From positions 108,469,297-108,533,296 of the forward strand of contig CM048750.1 of the NCBI GenBank assembly GCA_026315105.1: DNA of 64,000 nt, read 5' to 3'. Under the pieces are notes generated by a model. That model was not told where the DNA came from and did no database searches. It worked only from the letters and a program-made list of their open reading frames with translations. Source of the DNA: Locusta migratoria (taxonomy: Eukaryota > Arthropoda > Insecta > Orthoptera > Acrididae). The translations under genes and the position numbers were made by a program. Shown one piece after another: positions 23,815-33,178 of this stretch; within the stretch, counting starts at the first letter, position 1; every line of letters starts with the position of its first letter.

Positions 23815-24033
23815 GTCAATGCGTGCTACAATGTCTTCAGCTCTTTCTCTGTAAGGATAAGCATACGACTAAGGAAATATAAGAATAAATCAATAGCACA
23901 CTACTGAAAGATAGCTTATTTATCTTTGGTCCATGCGTGATACAATGTCTTCAGCTCTTTCTCTGTAAGGATAAGCATACGAATAAGGAAATATAAGAAT
24001 AAATCAATAGCACACTACTGAAAGATAGCTTAT
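23815..24033 (+). repeat. Tandem duplication inside Helitron-like element
   Basis: A unit of roughly 110 bp containing ACAATGTCTTCAGCTCTTTC, GGATAAGCATACGA and AATCAATAGCACACTACTG occurs twice in a row (from about 23815 and 23929) just before the 3' hairpin. Matching landmarks in 45595-47372 are more spread out. Confidence 0.85.
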
Positions 24034-24080
24034 CTATCATAATCAACCAACATGCGAGCGGAGCCGCGGGTTTAAGCTAG

Positions 24081-24696
24081 TAAATATATATTGCGAATGA
24101 CGTCTCAACTGATCCCCTGATTGTTTTGAGAAGTGTACAAGTGCATTGAAGTACTGAATCATCCTACAGTAAAGGAAAATCATCTTCGAGGGTGCGCACA
24201 CAGGGGCTGGCTTTTTCAGCCAGTCAGCTGTTGCCTGGCGCCGACTGTTTCCACTCAGCTTGTATTCTTCGCTGCATCGACCGGAGCTGCAGCTGGGTGT
24301 TGGGCGCTCCACAAGTGGCAGCCAGCAGCCAGCAGCCAGCAGCAGCCAAACTCCAGCGCCAGCGGCGGCGCCACAAAAGGCTGCGGCCGACGCGCGCCTT
24401 CCTTTGTTTTCTGCCCAGCCGTCGGCTGCGGCAGCGACCGCAAGCCGCGATAACCGTCGCCCTCTTTGCAGCCACGAACTGAGTGCAGCACTAACTCTTT
24501 GTACACTCATTCTGCGTCACTAGTTGTGGTATTTTCAGATGTCCACGTTAAAGGGAAAATACTAAATACCACAAAATAAAATTCTATTTTTGGTGTGGTT
24601 CAGGTGTTGATGCACGTCAACCAGAGTTTCATTTTAAATATTCCGCGTCATTACGAAAGCATAAAAAATCACAATGACGTATTTCAAGGCCCAATT
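24081..24696. other. GC-rich island, no gene supported
   Basis: Bases 24190-24490 are GC-rich, with repeated CAGCAGC. Long ORFs overlap on both strands (155 codons minus, 106 plus), a pattern typical of composition rather than coding. The alanine- and tryptophan-rich products resemble no family I know. Confidence 0.45.
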
Positions 24697-24868
24697 TACA
24701 GAGGTGTGAAAATTATTAGACCCAAAACGAAAATGTTGATATTTCCTACTTTCTCTCTCTGACATCTATATGACAACATTTAACTTTGCTATTGGCAGTA
24801 ATGAGCTATTAACAATGTTCGCAGCACTCCCTAAATAGTCTATTGTTATTTTTGAGGATAAAAATTGC

Positions 24869-24917
24869 TAGGGACTGATGACCCCGTAGTTAAGTCCCAT
24901 AAGCTATACAAACATTT
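24869..24917 (+). mobile_element. SINE-A 3' stub inside Tc1
   Basis: Only the last 49 bases of SINE-A are present (TAGGGACTGATGACCCCG to AAACATTT). They are flanked by a 12-bp duplication with one mismatch (GATAAAAATTGC 24857-24868, GATAAAAGTTGC 24918-24929). This is a genuine, severely 5'-truncated insertion rather than a decayed copy, and it is younger than the Tc1 element. Confidence 0.88.
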
Positions 24918-25106
24918 GATAAAAGTTGCATGGTTGCAGCTTTTTTGGGGACGGTTTACTTCAACTGGGATATTCTTAAGAGTGGTATTATGTTTAATGT
25001 ATCGTGAAACAATAATTACCGAGTATTTATACTTGCACTTTAAGCCATAAAATATGAGTATTTTTTATGATGAATAATTCTTTTCTTTGCCAGAAATAAG
25101 TTGGTT

Positions 25107-26222
25107 ATGGGTCGCAAAAGTGATTATTCACCAAGAAAAATTTCGATTATACAACTGTTACTCGAAGAAAGATGGCATTCACTGTGAGAAATTGCAAACA
25201 GGTTACAAATTTCACAAAAATCTGTAAGTCGCATTTTCGAGGCAGTGACAGATGGCCTTTATTTCACAAGTACACGTCGAGGAAAGTGTGTGCGTAAGAG
25301 CAAACTTTCCCCTAGAACTGAATGGAAACTTTTCCACATAACTAAAGACAACAGAAGAGCTACTAGACAAGATTTGAAGAAAGCTTTGGAGGAGTATGGA
25401 GTCGATGTTTGTACTTCTACAGTCCGCAGGAAAATTATCAGTGCAGGGCTTCCAGCTCAACTTAAACACAAAGACGCAAAACTTACCCCTGCAATGAGTG
25501 CAAAGAGGCTGAAATGAGCTCATGGAGTTAGAAATAAGTTTGGGGAGGACTGTAGCAACGTAAATAAACTTCGTTTAAAGCAGTTGAGAACCTATACATG
25601 AAACTTTCTTTTGAAATATGAATATTTGTTTAGAAGAAAATATTCCACGAAGACATGGAGAATTTTTCTTTATTGCAGTACGATTCATTTGAGCAAACAG
25701 CCAGTGAAATCGTCGACTTATTGCGTTTAAAATGTTTTATTCCTTTCAGGTCTACTTCCCTGATGAGTCAATATTCTCTATATGCGCAAACTGTAAACCA
25801 TCCCACGTATATTATGCTGTGGCGTGTCATATCAGCAAAGGGTACTGGCACTATGAATCAGAATCAGTATAGGAAAGTTTTGGAAAAGAGGTTTTTACCT
25901 CCTGACAGTGACTTTGTGTTCATGCACGATAGTGGACCGTGTCATAAGGCTAAATCAATTGCGCAGCTGTTAGCTGAAAAAAAAAGTAGAAACGTTGCCA
26001 TGGCCTAGGAATGGTCCATACATGAACTCTATAGAGAATCTGGGCCAATTGTTAGCAAAAGTTGGAGAAGATCAACATTCAACAAAGTTGCAACTCATGG
26101 AAAAACTCATACAAATATGGCACCATGATGATGTCAAAAATCCATGTTCCAAACACGTAAAACCAATGCCAACACGTGTTGAACTGCTCATTAAAAACGA
26201 AAGCATCCATACAACGTACTAA
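25107..26222 (+). pseudogene. Tc1-type transposase (DD34E), inactivated
   Basis: The start ATG at 25107 opens MGRKSDYSPRKISIIQLLLE. An in-frame TGA at 25185 follows, then the rest of the helix-turn-helix and linker (QISQKSVSRIFEAVTDG; LKKALEEYGVDVCTSTVRRK), with a stop at 25515. A catalytic-domain fragment near 25757 reads FPDESIFS in another frame (first Asp). It continues as FMHDSGPCHKAKS (second Asp, 25917 on) and, after a frameshift in an A-run near 25980, as PWPRNGPYMNSIENL (third residue, Glu). I count 34 residues between the second and third acidic residues across the frameshift, as in DD34E transposases. All three acidic positions survive, but stops and at least two frameshifts make it dead. 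Confidence 0.88.
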
Positions 26223-26375
26223 TGTATTCTTATTTGGCGAAAAAATGCTGCTAAACTGTAAAATGTTTTAATTTTAAGAAAAATAACCTTCAGTCTAATA
26301 ATTTTCATACCTCTGTAGGTTTACTTGAAGATTAATATTCAAAAATACAGCTCATCGGTTGCAGAGCTGCATGTA

Positions 26376-26550
26376 GAAGCTTAAGGAACTTAACTGTGGT
26401 GTCATCAGTCCCTAAATATACAAACTACTTATGAACTACCTTATTCTAAAGACGACACAAACATACATGACCCAGGGGGGATTCGAAGTCCTCATGGGGA
26501 ACGGCCTCGCGCATCAGAGCATAATGCTTCAATGCTCTTGGCCACTCAGC
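26376..26550 (-). mobile_element. SINE-A/B-like SINE, diverged
   Basis: The minus strand shows a tRNA-like head (GAGTGGCCAAGAGCATTG, B-box GACTTCGAATCCCCC) with a SINE-A-type tail (TAGTTTGTATATTTAGGGAC, GTTAAGTTCC). The head differs from both main families, so it may be another subfamily or a recombinant. It abuts the left arm of the fold-back at about 26553, and no target duplication was found. Confidence 0.65.
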
Positions 26551-26552
26551 GC

Positions 26553-27575
26553 TAGAGGTTTCGGCTTCAACTAAGGAAGCCTCCATCAGAAGTAAAAGAA
26601 AAAAAAATATTTAACTCAAATGGACAATGGTTCTTGAGCAACAGGGCTCACGTTCAAGGTAGATACCATCCAAATTGACGCGTTTCAGTTACATGAAATA
26701 TCAGTGGCGCAGCCACTTAGGGTGGGGATGAGGGCTAATAGGGCTGGAGACCCCCTCCCCACCCCCAGCACCATCCAAAGATTTTGTAATTTTTTTTTTC
26801 ATTTTTTTTATTTTTTCTAAAGCAAGTCGGCACCGGAAATCAAATATCATACATGTAATAAATCACATCGTAACTATAATTTGCCAAGTGCAAGTGAACG
26901 TGACAGTGGGTCGCCAACGTGATGCCGCTACTGAGAACGTGTGCTGCTGTTACTGTGAGCGGTTTTAATGCCGCCGCGACCAGTTTGGATGCTGCCGCTA
27001 TTGACAATGCTATGATCAAGTTACGAGCCGATTGTTCATATGCGGCGACCCGCTGCTTAGCAGGTCAGTGGCGCCACCGACTGGAATCTTATGAACAACA
27101 ATAGTGTTATTTTAGTTCAAATTTTACACATAATGTTAATTAAACTGTAAAGATCTTTCTCTTTGGTTAGTAACATAGAAAATGTTTAATTATTCTACGA
27201 GCTGATTGTATACACTCCATTTCCTCTACTTTGCTCTTCTGCCACTTTCAAATTAATACGAGCCTACTCGTTTTATTTCTTGTGCGATTGTTTTCGTAGT
27301 CATAATAATTGGTTAAATTAAAAGCTGTAAAAATAATTCATTGATTAATTGATTCACTGGGCTTTGTTTTTAAAAATTATCACTTCCAAGAACCAAATCC
27401 TGGCTCCGCCACTGTGAGATATGTCTTCCTTTTGAATCCTGAGGCATGTGATTTTACATTTTAAACCTGAACGTGAGCTATTTTGCTCAAGAACCATTGT
27501 AAATTGAATGGGTTTTAGAATTTTAATTCTGATGAAGACTTCCTTAGTTGAAGCCGAAACCGTGGTACCTTAAGC
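26553..27575. repeat. Fold-back with hammerhead-like ends, split by hAT
   Basis: The left arm (about 26556-26701) and right arm (about 27423-27568) are inverted. They share GGTTTCGGCTTCAACTAAGG at the outer edge, CAATGGTTCTTGAGCA inside and CTCACGTTCA further in. On the outward strands each edge reads CTGATG(G/A), A, a GGCTTC/GAAGCC or GACTTC/GAAGCC stem and GAAAC. The right copy (27529-27560) has the exact core CTGATGA...GAAAC. The hAT element at 26702-27414 occupies the centre. Confidence 0.75.
26702..27414. mobile_element. hAT-type element, 713 bp, non-autonomous
   Basis: The ends CAGTGGCGCAGCCA and TGGCTCCGCCACTG are inverted. 8-bp duplications with one mismatch lie at 26694-26701 (TGAAATAT) and 27415-27422 (TGAGATAT). 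The terminal CAGTGGCG matches the MITE at 23322-23615, so the two are related. Inside, a 61-codon plus-strand ORF (26919-27104) has no transposase features. Confidence 0.88.
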
Positions 27576-28229
27576 GAGTACACCCCTTAAGGTACACAAT
27601 GCGAACACTCGCTTTTGAAGACCAGGGTGCAGTTTCTTTCAATTTCTTTTGGAATTTTTACCATTTAATTGTCTTGAAATCTATTTATTGCACCTTTCGT
27701 CCTCCCCTTCCCCACCATAGTCCCCAATCCCCAATTGTTTTCGCACACTCTTGATATGTAGATTTTCGTGAATTGTACAGACTTGCAGGTGACTGTGAAA
27801 GGAAAAAAAAACGCAACCTGGGAGTACACATGGTACTTTGGACCGAGTAAAATAAAGACATTCCGCATGCACCTCTGTCTTTTTGACAGGGAGCGACGAG
27901 TGTACTTCGTTAATTACAGAATTTCAGACAGATGCACAACGAAGAAAAGACTTACCTCGATTTCCTCTTCAACAGCCTTGAGGTTGCTGTGGAGGGCAGA
28001 TTGCTGATATGCACTCAAAGAGAAGGGGAGGGGAGAGGAGGGGGACGCGCCAGTCCATACGACCGGTGCACGTGCTAAAGGCTAAGTAATAAACCTCTAT
28101 CTTTGCATCCGATGAGCTATATTTTTGAATGTTGATCTTTCACGAACGGTTGCTGCCTAAACAGCAGGTATTTGATTTTTCAAATTATTTTAGACAGAAC
28201 ATTGAAAAAATATAAATCATATAAAATTA
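27576..28229. other. No gene recognised
   Basis: Short ORFs only, with a purine-rich run of GGGGAGGGGAG type near 28025. Confidence 0.5.
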
Positions 28230-28660
28230 AATATACAGGGTGAAGCTAAATGGGTGTGTATTCCATACGCCAGTGTGTTTCAGAATTACACTAGTACACC
28301 AATAAAATTCTAGGGGTTGTGGAAAGCGTCTTGAGGAACAGAATGGTCATAGAAACGACGCTACGGAGAGTCCAAGTTACAGGCAACGCCGCATGCCTCA
28401 AGACACGACCTCCACCATGCGACGCTATGTAGTATTTGCAAATTATTGATGATAGAGGGCAAGGAGGAAGGATTAAGAGGGAAAGAGTTGACAGTGGGTT
28501 CATTTGGGCATTGATATTAAATGATGTCGATAAGTGAAAATGTGAGCGGCTCGGGCATCGAACCCGGGTCTCGCGCTTCGGGCCAGCGGTCGCCTTAACC
28601 AGTTGACGACAATCTGGCCACCCATCACGTCGCTTAATGACAAACTGGCCAAGCACTTTT
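28230..28660 (-). mobile_element. tRNA-derived SINE-like element
   Basis: On the minus strand, 28625-28545 is a tRNA-like block (GTTAAGGCGACCGC, then ACCCGGGTTCGATGCCC as B-box), similar to the heads at 30890-30985 and 31318-31400. It continues toward 28290 into unique-looking sequence, and the 121-codon ORF there is a by-product. The plus strand begins ACAGGGTGAAGC at about 28230, a DNA-transposon-like terminus, so the limits of the SINE are uncertain. Confidence 0.5.
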
Positions 28661-28829
28661 TACAAAACTGATAGCCGACTTTCCAATACTTTTACTGAAA
28701 ATGACACGAACCACACGGTCTACTGATTTTACAGTTGACGTAAAGAGGGAAGTTGCTTGCGGTCAGACCTCACCATGAATCCCCGCTATCCACCTGAAAA
28801 AGAGGGAAAACATCACCGACATCCAGTGT

Positions 28830-28995
28830 GCCAAACGTCCACATTTTTGGAAATACCTCTGATTTGGTGCGAGATATGGAAAAAACAACATTACAGAGCA
28901 AATTGATAGAATATTTTCTCTTCTGCAGATCAGTTTATTCAATTTTCGTCTTGATGGAATGATGACGATATTATTTCCATTTAAATATCTAGCTG
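28830..28995 (+). repeat. Fragment related to the 10411-11629 fold-back
   Basis: The order TTTTGG, GCGAGATATGGAAAAAAC, AGAATATTTTCTCTTCTGCA, TTTATTCAATTTTCGTC follows the right arm of the fold-back at about 11255-11385, with substitutions. No ends were identified. Confidence 0.6.
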
Positions 28996-29230
28996 TAGAA
29001 AGGCCATCGCTGACGGCATATTATTACTGTTACTATCCTGAAGTGCGACAAAACTGAAGACAGGTAAAATTGTATGTTAAATTTATCTCTCTAAGAAAAA
29101 TATGTCTTGACGATGACGGCATCCATTACTTAACCACATCCAGCTTCACCATTGCAAAATTTAACGAAACCTGAAACTACACAACTGCTTTTTGAGAATT
29201 TTAAGTAAAGATTGAAAGTTTTTATTTACT

Positions 29231-29486
29231 GGCAATGACCGATTTCGACGACATCAGTGCCGGCCGCGGTGGCAGAGGGGACTGAGGCGCTTCAGTCACG
29301 GTCTGCACGACCACTACGGTCGGGGTTTCGAATCCCCCCTCGGGCATGTATATTTGTGCCGTCTTTAGTATAAGGTAGTTCATAAGTAATTTGTAAGTTT
29401 AGGGACTGATGACCCCGTAGTTAAGTCCCATAAGCTTAACAAACATTTGAACATTTTCGTCGACATCAGACAGATGACAAATTGCC
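29231..29486 (-). ncRNA. Hammerhead-like module split by a SINE
   Basis: With the SINE at 29258-29454 and one target copy removed, the minus strand reads GGCAAT (complement of 29481-29486), a degenerate core with CTGATG and CGAAAT, CGGTC, then ATTGCC (complement of 29231-29236), a perfect 6-bp stem I. AAATAAAA follows at about 29220-29227. The CTGANGA position itself is not well preserved. The layout matches 22477-22519 and 35286-35326. Confidence 0.35.
29258..29454 (+). mobile_element. SINE-A, full-length
   Basis: Head GGTGGCAGAGGGGACTGAGG, B-box GGGGTTTCGAATCCCCC, and the standard SINE-A body and tail. A 15-bp target duplication with one mismatch (TTTCGACGACATCAG) lies at 29243-29257 and 29455-29469. 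It landed inside the hammerhead-like module. Confidence 0.93.
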
Positions 29487-29919
29487 CTCTCATAAGAAGT
29501 GGCGATTTATAGCGTTGAAACCGCACACTTTCAGTAAATAAAGACTACATCTCCGCTTAAAATCCTTAAAAATAACGTGTTTACATTTTGTACATTATCA
29601 TCAGTAAAATCACTCTCTATCAGAAAAGGAATTCCATGTACTTAAAGAAATTTTTGTCGCTAACTCATCCCACAATATGGTAATAACAGTTGACCACTTC
29701 CTACACTTTCACTGTTCATGTGGTCGAAATTAGGCATTTTTGCTAACGCCTTCACTTTTTTTCCTTCTAAATGTTTCTTCTATTCACAATGATTGGCTGA
29801 AAATATTTACAAATATAACCAAATGCAGCTGCAAAATCACTTGAAGGTGGCCAGGAGATTCTACGGCGCAGTATAATGTTGGAAAGTCACGGAAATCCGT
29901 CAGCATTTCCGAACTTCGA

Positions 29920-30090
29920 GATATGACGACACAAACAATGAGGTTCATGCAGAACCCGCACATCACGCATGAGGTTTCCATTTATTACGTCTTTACTACT
30001 AAGTCTATTCAGGATTTATTTTCAGACAGTATGCAGATATACATCAGAATACACATTAGAAATTACATCATAGTAGGCACATTATTTCGT
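29920..30090 (+). mobile_element. Helitron-like family B fragment
   Basis: CATCACGCATGA, TTATTACGTCTTTACTACTA and CAGACAGTATGCAGATATAC follow the same order as in 55810-55890 and 1440-1500. No termini were seen. Confidence 0.5.
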
Positions 30091-30670
30091 TTCTAATATC
30101 AGACCGGGAAATGCGTATATTACCGGGAAATATCCAGTTTCTCAGCTAGTGGCCATATTATTTTCTCCAGTTGGTGTCCATTAAAAATAAAAAAAACAGA
30201 TTTTAATTACGTAAATGATACAGTAACAAGATCTCTTCAAATTAAAGTAAAAAGAGAAACATAAATTATGTAAAGCTGACCCTGCCAATTCGAGCAGCCT
30301 TGCCGCCACCACTGTTGTTTCTCCTTGGAACAGCAGTGTGTGACAGAGACAGTGACAGCACTCTCGTCTCTGAGTTGCGTTGAAATATCGGTTCTGAATG
30401 TTATCAGATGGGTCCCCGTTTATCTATCTTGCGAATGTTCAGTATGAGGAAAAAACGTTCTGATTTAAGTGGGCTACTTTTATTGCTCAATGGGAAGATT
30501 ACTTTAAACCTGACGGGACATCATTCTACCTAATTCAGCGCTCCACCGTTAATATCAAAGTATCGACAGAGCGCCGTGAAATCGAAAACAGACATATAGT
30601 AATGAAGGGATTGTTGGGCCGTACAGAAGAGAACTGATTACTAAATTAAAATCAGATTTTCCACAATACA
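30091..30670. other. No gene recognised
   Basis: AT-rich, with no ORF of note and no recognised element ends. Confidence 0.5.
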
Positions 30671-30674
30671 AAGA

Positions 30675-30723
30675 GGTAACTCTCCGCCTGAGGATTGAGT
30701 CTTCCCTCGGTCATGTGTGTGTG

Positions 30724-30783
<60 letters not shown>

Positions 30784-31597
30784 TTGTCCTTAGGTAATTT
30801 AAGTATTATCAATATATTCTCGCAATAGCGAATTTTTTTTTAGCTTCACTTTATAAGGTATGGTGTTCTACCAAATGGTGACATATGAAAATTTGTGCCG
30901 GGCCGGGACTCGCACCCGGGTTTCCCGCCTTTCACAAACGGTCGCCTTAACCACTAGGCTACCCGAACACGAATCCAGGACCGACCCAAACTTCCATATG
31001 CCACACTGACTGCACTTATGAGTCAACTGCATTCATCCCTTAGCACTCGCTGCTTAAATTTTCATATGCCACCATATGATAGAACAAGCATACGTTATAC
31101 AGTGACGCTAAAAGAATTGAGAATATATTGATAACATCATCATCACTGTAATTCGTCACCATACAGTAAGTTAAAAGAGGCCTAATCGAGACAATGACGG
31201 TAACAGCGTAACTCTCCCTGGTGCGGGAATACAGATTAAGCTGCGAATGCTAATGAATGCTTGAAGATTACTCATAAGTGCAGTCAGTGTGGCATATGAA
31301 AGTTTGGGTCGGTCCTGGAGTCATGTTCGGGTAGCCTAGTGGTTAAGGCGACCGCTCGTGAAAAGCGGGATACCCGGGTTCGAGTCCCGGCCCGGCACAA
31401 ATTTACATATGTCACCATTTGGTAGAACACCATACCTTATACAGTGACGCTAAAAGAAATTCGCTATTGCAAGAATATATTGATATTATCATCAGTGTAA
31501 TTCGTCACCATACAATAAGTAATTTAAGTAGTCTGTAAATTTAGAGACTGATAACAACAGCAGTTATGTCCCATAGATTTACAAACATTTGATAATG
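30675..31597 (+). mobile_element. SINE-B with (GT)n, split by composite element
   Basis: The B-box-like GAGGATTGAGTCTTCCC near 30692 is followed by CGGTCATG and a long (GT)n run (30713-30782), where other SINE-B copies have a short GTGTGTGTG. Then come GTCCTTAG and TAATTTAAGTA. After the insertion at 30806-31518 the SINE resumes with TTTAAGTAGTCTGTAAATTT, GAGACTGATAAC and ACAAACATTTG. The 5' half of the head is missing. Confidence 0.82.
30806..31518. mobile_element. Composite of inverted tRNA-derived SINE-D units
   Basis: A 12-bp duplication (GTAATTTAAGTA) flanks it at 30794-30805 and 31519-31530. It contains two tRNA-like blocks in opposite orientation: minus strand at about 30895-30975 and plus strand at about 31325-31400. 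Both show GTAGCCTAGTGGTTAAGGCG and a GGGTTCGAGTCCCGGCC-type B-box (the minus copy has GTGCGAG). Each is followed by CACCATTTGGTAGAACACC and a GAATATATTGAT tail. A third body fragment without head lies at about 31062-31165. These are SINE units, not functional tRNA genes. Confidence 0.75.
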
Positions 31598-32156
31598 TGT
31601 CTTGTTTACACTGTTCTTTCTAAAAGAAAATTAAACTTTTTTAAAAATTTACCTATATCTGAAGGAACTTTCACTATTACTCTTTAGATATCTTTCTTGA
31701 ACTAAATCAATAAACCTTTTCGTGTGTTAAGATTTTATAGTTAATTATTGCTGCAGTGCTCCCGCAGATATCTGATGTACCTCTAAGGGAATGGAATGTA
31801 AGGGAATGAAATACAAGTCACAAACTAAGTATTAAAAATTGGTTAAAATATTTGCATAACTTGATGAGTTACATATTTATTATTGTATTGTTGGTGACAC
31901 TGTAGTCTTAACTCTTGGCCTGCCTGTTACAAACAAGGAGGTTAGAATCTCCTTGGTTACAAATCCGCCAACAGAAAGAATATTATCTGTAATCAAATCA
32001 AATGTTATTTATAGTATTCATAGCTTTACGGGGCGATCTAAATCTATTTATATGACATTGTGAAATATAGGAAATCAGAAAATGACGTCTGAGTAACGTC
32101 GAAACCGGTCATCCATAAATAGAAATGAGATCTTGGCGGAGAAACCTGTCCAGATC
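31598..32156. other. No gene; weak hammerhead-like motif
   Basis: AT-rich. At 32078-32110 (plus strand) CAGAAAA, T, a perfect GACGT/ACGTC stem and GAAACCGGTC occur in the order of the hammerhead-like family, but the first core string is altered. Nothing else was recognised. Confidence 0.45.
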
Positions 32157-32468
<312 letters not shown>

Positions 32469-32730
32469 TTTCTGTAATGAACAGTATTTGGACCCATGAA
32501 ATATCCAGATTTTAGAGAAAATAATTTGATTAAATTGGTGTAAAAGTCTATGATAATATCTGAGGAATTCTAAAATGTTAAAATTGATTCATTCAAGCTA
32601 AAGATAAGTACTTTATTACGTTTCACCACACTCAAATCATTGTATTCACCATAACTGTATTTCATCATTATCACTTGTTTTACCATACGTTATTTAGAGT
32701 GATAAGGTGCTGAGTGGATGACCCTTAATT

Positions 32731-32930
32731 TCAAATGTTCAAATGTTTGTATAGTCTATGGGACTTAACTACGGGGTCATCAGTCCCTAAACTTACAAAC
32801 TACTTATGAACTACCTACAACTAAGGACGGCACAAATATCCATGCCCAAGGGGGGATTCGAACCCCCGACCGTAGTGGCCGTGCAGACAGTGACTGGAAC
32901 GCCTTAGTCCCCTCGGCCACCGCGGCCGGC
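32731..32930 (-). mobile_element. SINE-A, full-length
   Basis: Minus-strand head GCCGGCCGCGGTGGCCGAGG, B-box GGGGGTTCGAATCCCCC, and the standard tail. A perfect 11-bp target duplication (GACCCTTAATT) lies at 32720-32730 and 32931-32941. Confidence 0.93.
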
Positions 32931-33178
32931 GACCCTTAATTCCTACTATGTTCTGTTAATCAATTACAAAACAGTAAATAAAACAGATGAGGTTAATTTG
33001 ATACCATTTTGTTGTGTAAATAGTAGTGTCAGAAAATATGGTCACCATATTGTTGTGCTCCTCACCACAACTACAAGCAGCGCATAGCGGCACTACACCG
33101 GTGGAATGTTACGTCACTTAGGAAAAGCAGCTCCGACGGCCCACACTGTATACCAGTTACTTTCCTCTTATAGTAATA

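Larger units (their letters stand above)
22580..24080 (+). mobile_element. Helitron-like element, family A
   Basis: It begins TCTGTATCTATAAATG after an A and ends GGTTTAAGCTAG before a T. That is the 5'-TC...CTAG-3' form inserted between A and T that Helitrons show, without a target duplication. A small GC-rich hairpin (about GCGAGCGGAGCCGCG) lies just upstream of CTAG. Two tandem repeats of about 140 bp, each starting AATGTGAATGTCTGTTCGGT, lie near the 5' end (22592 and 22738). The same ends, repeats and interior occur inverted at 45595-47372. No Rep/helicase ORF is present, so it is non-autonomous. A SINE-B and a hAT MITE sit inside. Confidence 0.8.
24699..26315 (+). mobile_element. Tc1-family DNA transposon, near full length
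   Basis: Inverted ends of 22 bp with one mismatch lie at 24699-24720 (CAGAGGTGTGAAAATTATTA...) and 26294-26315. TA duplications are at 24697-24698 and 26316-26317. The size (1617 bp, including a 49-bp SINE stub and its duplication) fits a Tc1 element with about 1.5 kb of native sequence. The transposase inside is interrupted several times. The good ends suggest it could once be mobilised in trans. Confidence 0.93.

Noticed and set aside
24043..24510. 155-codon minus-strand ORF in GC-rich DNA
   Set aside because: ORFs of 83-106 codons overlap it on both strands and in other frames, so the openness reflects GC content. The product is alanine/arginine-rich with no family features.
28291..28656. 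121-codon minus-strand ORF
   Set aside because: It coincides with a tRNA-derived repeat and its flank; the sequence has no protein family features.
31318..31400. Possible functional tRNA gene
   Set aside because: A- and B-boxes are good, but the block repeats inverted at 30890-30985 with the same non-tRNA 3' body, and the acceptor and anticodon arms do not form a convincing cloverleaf. It is a SINE head.
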